Positions 1 through 9,900 of a stretch of DNA of 10,578 nt are shown in pieces. The translations under genes and the position numbers were made by a program. The notes under the pieces were generated by a model. That model saw only the letters and a program-made list of their open reading frames with translations, made no database searches and had not been told where the DNA came from. The DNA comes from JAUWQU01 sp964605095. Its GTDB lineage: Bacteria; Planctomycetota; Phycisphaerae; SM23-33. How positions within the stretch are numbered: the stretch's first letter is position 1; each line of letters begins with the position of its first letter. The DNA lies in NCBI GenBank assembly GCA_964605095.1, contig CAZSBS010000170.1:1-10578 (forward strand). The letters run 5' to 3'.

Positions 1-90
1 GTCAGATGTGGCCGCTAAGTGAAGGACGGGCCGGCGGCAGCGCAGACTGGTCGACGCGGCCGACAGCAGAATTGCCCAGCCCCCCTGCTG
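1..90. other. Noncoding DNA beyond the transposase stop, possible outer end of the IS
   Basis: These 90 bases follow the transposase stop codon in its reading direction and reach the window edge. The leftmost bases (gtcagatgtggccgctaagt) have the look of an IS end. I could not find a convincing inverted partner on the other side of the pseudogene (783-935), so the element's boundaries are not defined. No gene is seen here. Confidence 0.3.
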
Positions 91-782
91 CTACGCCGCC
101 ACTCGCCGATACCGATGGTGCAGTCCGCCGAGAATCGGCGTGGAGATCAGCTTGGTGGGCCCGGTGATCGGAGCATCAGCCTTCGGCTGCGGAATCGGCG
201 TGTCGCCATCCAGGCCCTGATGGGGCCGGGCGACATGGTAGTACTGTCCGATGAACTCCCGCAGCAGTCGCTCCAGGTGGCCTTGGCCCAGGACGATCAC
301 ATGGTCCAGAAGCTCTCGGCGAAGGGTGCCCCCGAATCTTTCGACGAACGGATTCTGCCAAGGAGACCGGTACGCAATCCGCACCTCCTCGATGCCGCAG
401 GAGTCCAGGAACTCCCGCACCCCGCTGCCATAGATGCCGTCGTTATCGAGGAAGAGATATCGAGGCTGCTGGCCGTAAGGCATGGCTTCACCGTTGTCGG
501 CTGCATCAACTGGGCGGCAGTCTGCCAGGGCGCCCAGAACTTGGACAGGACGACCCACAGCAGCCGAAAGCCGGCGGTGAACCTGAACCTGGGAGAGCCC
601 TTCTGCTCGGTCCGCCGCTTGCATATGCCCAACTGGCTCTCTGCGGCCACCAGCCTGGCCGCCAGGGATGCGCGGGTCTGGAAGAACGCGCTGACGAAGC
701 GCAGAAGGTAACCGAGAAGCTCGCAGATGCATGCCAGCGTGTTCCAGAGGTTCAGGAAGAGGTTGAGCGACCATGATGGCAG
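91..782 (-). pseudogene. IS transposase (DDE / integrase-core) remnant with internal deletion and frameshift
   Basis: The C-terminal part (about 489 down to the TAG at 91-93) encodes PYGQQPRYLFLDNDGIYG, YRSPWQNPFVERFGGTLRRE, YYHVARPHQGL and GGLHHRYRRVAA. This is the typical end of an integrase-core (rve) transposase, with the second catalytic Asp and the Glu (340-342) about 34 residues apart. The N-terminal part (about 782 to 490) lies in another frame and encodes LLGYLLRFVSAFFQTRASLA, AAESQLGICKRRTEQKG, FRLLWVVLSKFW and LMQPTTVKP, a typical start for the same family. The frames meet near 486-491. The region normally between them (DNA-binding HTH and the first catalytic Asp) is absent, so it cannot be active. 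The start is unclear: the N-terminal frame has no good ATG, and 782 is an estimate. Family-level naming (IS481/IS3-like) is tentative. Confidence 0.85.
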
Positions 783-935
783 AAGGAGCCTCAGATGGCA
801 ACCTGCCGTAAGTCCTTATGGCACCGTAGCGACCGAATTATTCGGGGGGACAGGACACGCGGGCGTTTCTCATAGAAGGTCGCAGGGGACAAGCATATTC
901 GTTCATACGCGGCTCCTATCTGTTGGCCGACGCTA
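783..935. other. Intergenic gap between the giant gene's stop and the transposase remnant
   Basis: This 153-base gap lies downstream of the giant gene. It contains a perfect 5-bp inverted repeat with a 3-base loop (CCGAA-TTA-TTCGG, 833-845) and two GGGGACA words at 846-852 and 885-891. The hairpin has no T-run after it on the minus strand, so it is at best a weak 3'-end signal. The GGGGACAGGACAC string resembles dispersed REP-like repeats I recall from planctomycete-type genomes, but one window cannot establish that. No coding sequence is supported. Confidence 0.35.
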
Positions 936-3900
936 CTATACCGTGGCAGCCCGGAGTCGCGCTTTCATAGCTTCGTAATCGCAGATATCGAGTTCGGCTG
1001 GGCCGTGGCGGAGCTTTTTCAGCCTGTCGGCTATATCCAACAAAGAGTCCGTCATCCACCCGGCGTCGGCTGACTCGCGAATCTGCGACAAACCGGCCCA
1101 GTACGGCCGGGCAAGGCCAAGGGCGTCGGCACACATTTGTCCCGAGGCGGGACCGACGGGATGGCGTCTTGCGGGGACAGCTGGTGGCGCTACGGCCTTT
1201 GCCGGCCAGACCAAAACCGACGCCGGGACCGCTGTCCCCCCCAGTGGCGACAGCGCCATCGGCTGAACTATCGAGTCAAGGACGCTTAACACTGCCGGAT
1301 CGGCACACAGCACTGACTGGGCTGCCAAAACTTCCAGAGGTGTTGCGGGCGCGGCGGGGGCTCTTACGGGGCTCGTTGTTTCGGGAATGACCGACGAATC
1401 GGTTTGAGCAATTGGAGACACCGGGTCGGGCTGGGGTGCCCTGACTTCGGTCGCAGGCGCGTCCTCGTCACCAGCCACCGTGTCAGCCTTGGCGGATATG
1501 CCGCCAAGCGGTGCGGGTGCCTGGAAGGGCATGGCGAGGCCGCCGCCCATGTTGCCGCTGAGCGCCTGGAGGTCGCCCCAGTCAACCGTGCCGCTACAGT
1601 TGTAGTCCGATTGCGAGCCGGAGGCCACGGCGTCGCCGAACTGCCGCTTGAAGGCTATGAAGTCGGCGGCATCGACAATCCCGTCGCTGTCGCCGTCGCC
1701 GGGAATGTTGCCAAAGTAGAATACGTCATCCTCGACCAGCCCGGTGGCGGCTCCCGCCTTGACTGTTACCTGGAGCCACTGGTTGCTTATGGCGCCGTCG
1801 ACCCATATCACCGTCACGCGGTCGGAGCCACTCTCACCCGCGCCAGGCCGCACGCCAACCGCATGCACAGAGGGGGCGGTGCCCCAGCCGGTAGGGTCGC
1901 CTCCAGAACCGACCTTGAAACCGAAATAGTCGCCCACAGTCACAACGCTGACGCCCTCCGCGCCGGCAAAGTCGGCGATGTCCACCATGATGCCGTTGAG
2001 GCCCTTGGCGTAGATGGTGCAGTTGGACGCTCCGCCGGTCTGCCCGGGCAGCAGGGCGGACTTGTCGGTGGCGATGGCGCCATCATCCTCTACGCCGGCC
2101 CCACCGAGCCCGCCGTCCAGCGGCGAGTTGTTGTAGAACACGTAACGCCCGGCAATCGACGCCTCTGCGGCTGGGACGATCGACACGCTCACGGTCTCCG
2201 TGTCAGACGGAGTGCCAAGATCGCCGTCGTACACCTTGACGCTGGCGTTGTACGTCCCGGCCGCCTTGTAGCGGTGGCCCGCGGAGAAGGACCACGACCC
2301 CGAACCAGGCGGGACATTGGTCAGGGTTATCGGCAGGACAATGCCGTCGCCAAAGTCGATCCGCAACTTGAGCACTTCGCCCGGCAGATCGCTGACCATG
2401 CCTGAGAACGTGATAGTCTCGCCTATTCCGCCGGCCAGGCTGGCCGGCACATCCGCCAACGACGCGGGCGTGTTCTCGACGACCACGTCGTTGGTGAAGC
2501 TGTCGGACCCGCCGTCGGCGTCGGAGATCGTGACCACGGCCGTGAATGTCCCGTCGGCGGCGTACAGGTGGCTGAAGTTCAGCACCGCGCCGCCAGAGCC
2601 CGGGCCGCTACCGTCGCCGACCAGGCCCGTATCGACCGTACCGTCACCCCATGCGATGCTATAGGAGAGCCCTTCGTCGGCGGCCGTCGATGGATCGTAT
2701 ACGATCCCCGTCAGTTCCAGCACATCACCTTCGGGAATCGTCCACGACGGGGCATCGACAGTAAAATCGGGCGCGACGTTCGTGGCGGTGAACGTCCCGC
2801 CGCCGGTGGCGACCACAGTGCTGGTGGCGATCTCGGTGAGTGTGAAGCGGACCTCGTAGGTCCCGTCGTTGGGCAGGGCAAACACGACTGACCCGCCGTC
2901 GCCCTGCAGGATGGCCGCGGAGCCGCCATCGAGCAGCACCTCGTAGCTTATGGCGTAGTCGGCCACGTCAATCGCGACGTCGTCGACCCAGGCGGTCGCC
3001 TGGAAGGAATCGCCCTCTCGCCACGCGTGGCCATCGTTGTCACCGATCACGAAGCCAAGCAAGGCCGGCTCGTCGGCGAGTGTTATCTCCGCCGTCTCGA
3101 TAGTCGAGACGGTCTGCCCCGCCTGTACGGCGGTAACGCGGACGGCGAGGGTGTAGGTCCCGTCGTCGGCAAACGAGGCCGTGACGGTCGAGCCAGTGGC
3201 GTCGATGTTGAAGGTGACGCCGTCGTAGTCGAAGTCCCACTCGTAGGACAGCGTGCCGGGATCGGGGTTGGTGACGCGGGCCTTAAGCGCGATCAGGCTG
3301 GACTCCAGCCACTGCCCGTCAGGGGCGCCGATAACGTCCAGCACGACAGTCGGCGCTGGGTTCAGGACTGTGACGTTGGCGACCAGCGTAAGGGCCGACG
3401 CGTCGCCGGTGCCATCCGTCACGCGGAGGTAAACCTGGTAGTCGCCCGCCTCATCGGAGGCGAATCGCAGCGACTGGCCGGTATGGGTCAGAACGTCCGC
3501 GCCGCCATGCCGGACGACCCACTCGGCCGTGTATGGCGTGTCAACGTTCCCGCCAGGATCGGACCACGAGGCCGTCAGGTCAAGCGACTCGCCCTCGAGA
3601 ATATCGTAGTCGTCCAAGGCGTTGGTGACGGTGGGCGGCTGGTTGAGGACCTCGACGTCGAAGGACACCTCGTCGAGGATGGTGCCCTGCGGCTGATCGC
3701 TCTGACGCAGGTGGACGGTGACGGTATATTCGCCCGACATGAAGTAATCGTGCGAAATCTCGGCGGCGTTGTCGGGTGCGGTGGTCGATACCTGCCCTGC
3801 CAGGCCGTCGCCCCAGTCGATGTCGAGCACCCAGGTGTCGCTGCCGGCGTCGCCGAAGATGTACAGAGTCTGCTCAGCCGGCGTGCCGTGCGGAATGACG

Positions 3901-6900
3901 ATGTTCGACGGGTCGGACAGGTAGCCCAGTTCCTCGGCCACGTAAAAGACCGTCTCGTCGGACCATGTCTCGATGCATCCGGCGAGGGTCTTGGTCATCC
4001 GCGCGCGATACACGCCGGAATCGGTCGGGGTGAAGTACAGCTCGTAGCCGGCCGTCGCGGCCGGGCCGAGGTCGATCGGCGAGCCGTCCGGGCCCCAGAG
4101 TTCCCACAGGTATTCGTATGTCGGGTTTGTGAAGAGCCGGCCGAACTCGACTCCCCAGTTTCGGTCGGCGAAGCTGACGAAGACTTCGCCGGCGAATTCG
4201 ACGGCCTGGTACGGGCTGCCGTACCTGTTGCCGAGGAATAGATCGTACTGGGTGAACGTCGAGCCGTCGTACCTGGCCAGTTCGTAGCCCGCCGAGGCGG
4301 TGTAGTAGCCGTAATACAGGTCGTCTCCGCCCAAGAGGATGCTGAAATTCTCGCCGGGAGCGGACAGAAGGTCGAATCCTCCGTCGTAGGTTACGATGCT
4401 GGTGACGGAGTCGCTGGAGTAGATCATCGCCAGCTTGCCGTTGGCGATGACCGTATCGGCCAGGTGGAGGTCCATGCCGGTCAGTGACGGGTCGATGTCG
4501 GCAGGGGCGTCGGCCAAAATCGACACGCTGGCGCCGTTGAATGCGTACAGGGTTCGCACCGAGGAGCCGTAGGGGTTCACGTACCCGAGGTACTGGCCGG
4601 TAAAATACAGCGAACCGCCGTGGACGACGAGGTCGGCCGGTTCGTAACCAGTCGACGACAGCGACAGCTTGGACGCCACGGAGGGCGATCCCGATCCGTT
4701 CCACCGCCACAGTTCCCGGCCGTCGTCGTAGCCGGCGTATCGCCCGCGTGCGCCGAAGTACAGGTACCCGTTGTACTCGACGAAGCCTGACGGGTTCGAC
4801 CCCTGCACGGAGTTGAGGTCGTAGGACGACACGTCACCGGCGGTGAAGGTCCCCAGCGCCGGGACATAGAAGAACTCGCGGTTGTCGTCGTACGTCAGCC
4901 CGCCGCTGAAGACTATCTTGCCGTTGAACGCGCAGAGGTCCAGCGGCTTGGAGCCGTCGGCGATGATGTCCAGCGATCCGTCGGCCGGGTTGTAGCGTAT
5001 GAGCGCCCTTTCGCCGCCGCCCTCAAGCCGGCCCGCAATGAACAGCATGCCCTCGGCGGCAATCATGTCGTCGACGCCCGTGAACGGCACGGTCGTCTCA
5101 GGCAGGCCCGGATCGGGCGCGACCATCACCCGCGTCACGCTGTTGTCGGCAGGGTCGTAAACGTACAGGCCGCCGGAGTCGCCGGACTCGTAGGTCCCAT
5201 CGGCCACGAAGTACAGCTTGCCGCCAAGCTCCGTATACAGGTGCGCAAAGGACGAGTCCGACCCCGCCGCAACGTCCGCGATGATCCCGCCGATCGGAGT
5301 TGACGGCGTTACATCCTGGGCGTCGTCGTACACGCGGACGTTGTCGCCTTCGTTCGGGTCAGCGGGCGTGTGCCGGATGACGGCGGCGGAGTAGTTGTCG
5401 AAGTCGGCGCCCGTCGCCACCGGGTCCCCCTGGGCCGACAGAGACACGGTGATGTACTCGGTGGGTGACACCTGGCCACCCAACTCGCCGAACGGGTCGG
5501 CCTGGCGAACGTAATAGGTGGAATCGAGCGGCAGGTCCGTCAGCACGTAGTAGCCAAGGCAGTCGGTGTAGGTATATCTCTCCCACGAGTCCCACTGGTC
5601 GTTGAAGTTGTCGTCGATGTAGATCAGGCGGTTTTCCTGGCCGACGCCGTCCATGATTACCTGTCCGTAGATCGCGCCGACGCCGACATGAACGTCCTGG
5701 TAGAAGTTGGCCGCACCGCCGCCCCCAATATCGCCGTCGGTCAGGCGGAGCGGCACCGTATAGGACCCGGTGGAAAAGGCGTAATACTGCGCGAACGCCG
5801 AGTCGCCGATAACGGCAGCCCATGCGTCCAGGCCGGCCTGATCCGCCACCATCAGAGTGTACTGCCGCGGGAGCATCATGGCCTGGCTGTAGCCGGGCTC
5901 GTCCGGCCCGGCCGTCGCCACCAACTCCGCCCAATCCATGCTCGGTTTGAGGGCATTGCGGCAGTAGAGATATACCGACTGCCCATCGTCGCAGACGACG
6001 GTCAGGTAGCTCAGCGTGGCGTCGGCTTCGATGGCGACCGGGGCGCTGAGCCAGTTCGGCCAGCGTGTGCGAATGGCCGTGTGCTGGTTTGCCGTGCTGA
6101 AGTACCGCAGGCAGCTCGCGCCGTCGGCGAACTCCAGCAACGCCGCGATCTCCCCGTCGGCAGTGACGGCGAAGTCCACCATCGTGCCCTGGCCGTGGGT
6201 CGCATCCACGAAGTCGTCGGCGTCGAGCATCATGGTGACAAGCCCGTCGGAGAACCGCACGGACCACAGTTCGTCGGCGTCGCCGGCGTAGGCGTGTGTG
6301 TCGCTGCCGCCCAGGCGGTAATCGTCATCCAGCCAGACCGGCAGCATGGCCGACGCCAGGCCGCCGTTCAGGTCTGCCGACCGCCAGTAGACGTTCTTGG
6401 CCCAGTACTCCAGCAGCTTCGGATTGTCGATATCCGTCGTCACAAAGATATCATGCGGCAGGCCGTTGGCCTGGTCATAAGTGAGCACCTCACCGGTGCC
6501 GGAATCCACCAGGTAAAGCCTGCCGCCGGCGGTGGTGTCAACGCCGAGGATCAGGTCCCCGCCGGCAGTGAAACCGTAAGACAGCAGCGCCTCTGGGTCC
6601 ACGCCTTCCTCAGGCGAAAGGCCCATGGCGTTGACCAGCGAGCGCCCCAGGGCGTGGGTCGACGTGGTCACGGCGTCCAGCCGCCACACGGCGTCCTGAC
6701 CGGCGCGAAGCACCGCCAGCGGATAGCCTTCCTTGCGGGTCGTGGCGTAACGAGTCAGGGTGATGTCGTCGCTCTTGACGCCGCCGTAAGGCATCTCGAC
6801 GACGTCGTCGTTCAGCAACGTGCTGAACACGTTCTGCCTGACGTCATAGCGAACGGACGACGGCAGGCCGGTGTCGGCCCCGTTCTCAGCCGCGGCCGCA

Positions 6901-9900
6901 TCGAGCGCCGGCATGTGCGCGGCCACTGACGCGTCGTCCAACGGATTGCCCGTGAGGTCAACCACGCGCAGGCTGCCGCCGACTCCGCCCGCCGCTCGCA
7001 GCATCACCGCATCGTCAATGACCGTGCCGTCGGCATCGTCGGCGATAAGGGAAACCGACACGCTGCCGGCAATGCCCTTGGTGTAGGTGCCGATCAGTTG
7101 CCATTCCAGGCCGGCATATTCAAGCCCCATCGGGGCGATCCGCTGGTCCACCTCGACGTCGCCGTCGCTGTCCTCCCCATCCATCCACACGCGGTAGGTG
7201 GCGTCTGATGCGTTGGCATCGTGGGCGTGCCAAGTGGCATAAATCTCGTACGTGCCGACGGGCACGTCATCAATCTGCCACGTGGCTGTCCCGTCGCCGA
7301 CAAAGTAGTGATAGCCGCCCTGGTATGCGTCCGAGCAGGCATAGTTAAGGTTCCGGAACCAGCCGTCCGCCTCAAAGGAGGTGGACTGCAGGAAAGCCTC
7401 GCCGGCATCGTGGTCGTCGGCGATCCAGGCCGGCAGCAGCGGCCCGGCGTCGTCGATGGAGTTGCCGCCTAGCAGCACCACCTCCAGGTCGCCCCACATC
7501 ACGGCGTCGGCCAGCGGGGCAATGTCCACGATGTCATTACCGGTAAGGTCAAGGAAACGAAGCTCACGAATCGACTCAAGTGAATCGATCGAAGTCAGCC
7601 CGACGTTGGCGGCCGAGAGAACGTACAGCGTCGGCATGGGCATGATCTGCGAAAGGATCGCGTCGAACGAAATCTGCCATGAGTCGAATGCAAACTGCGA
7701 GATGTTCTCGGCGTTGTCAAAGTAAAGCTCCCTCAGCCTGGTCAGGCCGACTTGCCAGCCCTCGTCAGGCACATGCTCACCGGGCTCGCTGGTCGCCAGC
7801 CGGCTGGTCAGCGGGTTAACGGCATTGACGCCGATGCCGGAGCCGCGGAAGTCCAGCCGCATCAGGTTCGTGGCGTATTCCAGGCCCTCAAGGTTCATCA
7901 GGTCGCTGATGCCGGACAGGTCCAGCCAGGTCAACTCCTTGAGCTGCGATGAGTACACCGGCACGGCGAACCGCGTTGTCGAGCCCCACTCGTCGGAAAC
8001 ATTGACCGTGGGAATGTTCAGGGCGGCGGCGACGCGCTCGACCGTGGCCGAGTACATGAAGCAGTCGTTGATGACCGGGTCGAGCACATCCGCAGCGTTG
8101 CTTCCGACAAGCTCGTCGCTATCCGCCACACGAAGCCGCTCGTCTTCGGTGCGGTCGCGAGGCTCGAACGACTCTCCCACGAATGCGTCCGAGCCGCTCT
8201 CGCCCCACAGCAGGTCCGCGTCGTCGTTGCCGACGAGGATGTCGTCGCCGTCCTGACCGTAAATGCGGTCGCGGTCCGTCGGCGCCCAAGACCAGCCTCG
8301 CGTCGGCGCGGCAATCTCGATCTCATATGGGCAGGCAAACTGCGCTTCGGAGGCCGGGCGGTAGGCTCGCAGATAGTATTTCCCGGCCGGCATGTTCCGC
8401 AGGTCCATGCCGGTGACGCCCTGCCGCAGCAGGCCGCCGTCGGCGTCGTAGAGGTCGAGCATGACCCCGCTGATCTGCTCGATTCTCAACAGAGCGGGGA
8501 AGTCATCCATGTCATACACGCGGATGTCCGTGTCCGCTCCGGACGACACGCGGAAGGCCACCCGCCGCAGCCCGGCCTCGATCGCCTGGTCCAGCAGGTC
8601 GGTAACGTCAAGCTGAACGATCGTCCCGCCTCCGTAGACTCGGTAAACCTGAGTCATCGTCGCCAGCGCCGGCAGCGAGAGGTCCTCCCACGAGGCCGCG
8701 CCGTCGCTCTCGACGCCGAGAACGTCTATCGTCAGCGTGACATCCACATAATCGGGCTCTGACAGCGGCGAAAGCCCCTGGCTGCCAAGGGTCAGCAACT
8801 CCGAGTGGTGGCGGGCCTCCTGCGTGACAAGCAGCGCCGAGCCCGTGGAGGCAAGGAAGAAGGGCTGATCGTCGTCTTCGGCGAACTGGTCGACCTCCGT
8901 CACGCCGGTCACCTGGTCCAGCCGCATGAGCTTGGCCGTGACGTGCTGCGTCGGATCGCCCTGGACGAAAACCGCGCCGCCGTCAAACTCGACCAGGTGC
9001 GAGCCCAAGCCGTCATAGCGGTAGGCCAGCGAGGTCATCGCGAGCGTGCCTGTCGGGTTCACCTCGCTCGACAGCGGCAGGTACAGCAGGTCCGTGCCGT
9101 CGGCTTGCCCGTAGGTGCCGTAGAGCATGTAGAGATCCTGCGTCGATTCGACGTAGACCATCTCCGGCGTCCGCATGCCGTAGTACGGCCCGTAATACAT
9201 CAACTCGTGGGATTCGACCGCCGCCGAACCGACGCTCACGCGGAACAGCGACGAGTTCGTGCTCTGGCCGCTCGCCATGTCGGCGAAACCGTAGACCATG
9301 TCGCCGACGAGCGTCAGGCCCATCGGGTTGACGACCCGGCCGGACGAGGGCAGGACCTCGGTGAGCGTCCCGCCCGGCGCATAATGCCACAAGACTTTTG
9401 CGGATTGGCCGTACAAGGTGCCGGTCAGGTAGAGGTCGTTGCCCGCGATGAGGAACTCTCCGATGCCGTTGTAGTCGAACAGGCCGACAGAAACGAGGTT
9501 GCCCCTGTAGAGGTACGACAGGCCAGTCGTGCCCCAGTCATTGACAGCCACGTACAGCCTGTCGGCGGTGGCGTGGAGATCGACCGAAGCCACCTGGTAC
9601 CACGTCTCGATCACACTGACGTTTGTGCCGTCGATGCCGAGCAGCGTAAAGTCCATGCCGTAAGAACTCGTCACCGCGTACGTGGCCGGGCCGAACTGGG
9701 TGCTGATCCTCGCAAGCTGAAGCAGCGAATCGGCGTCGCCCAGGTCGATCCGCCCGGACCACGTCTGGGCCGTGATGTCCCAGATGTACATGCCAAGCCC
9801 CAGTTGCGGGCTGTACTTCGTAATGGCGATGGCGTCATCGGAGACTTTGTACAGCCCGTCCACGCCGAACAGTCCCGTCGGCAGGTCCATCGCCTCGGTG

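Noticed and set aside
19..711. Plus-strand open frame of 230 codons
   Set aside because: It lies antisense to the transposase remnant, whose conserved motifs are on the minus strand; no motif of its own.
833..845. Rho-independent terminator for the giant gene
   Set aside because: The stem is only 5 bp and no T-run follows it on the minus strand, so it does not meet the usual pattern.
936..1000. PEP-CTERM or LPXTG sorting signal at the giant protein's C-terminus
   Set aside because: The end is a charged helix (ending ARLRAATV) with no hydrophobic membrane segment and no PEP or LPXTG motif.
1404..2405. Plus-strand open frame of 333 codons
   Set aside because: It is antisense to the VFYNNS and dockerin modules, which are firmly recognised on the minus strand.
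3027..4241. Plus-strand open frame of 404 codons
   Set aside because: It is antisense to the PKD region, has low-complexity Val/Gly/Arg composition and no domain, and is a complement shadow.
3874..4710. Minus-strand open frame of 278 codons in another frame
   Set aside because: It is an Arg/Pro-rich out-of-frame translation of the third propeller region. The main frame shows blade motifs over the same bases.
5688..6929. Plus-strand open frame of 413 codons
   Set aside because: It is antisense to the second propeller-like region, has no motif, and shows the same shadow composition.
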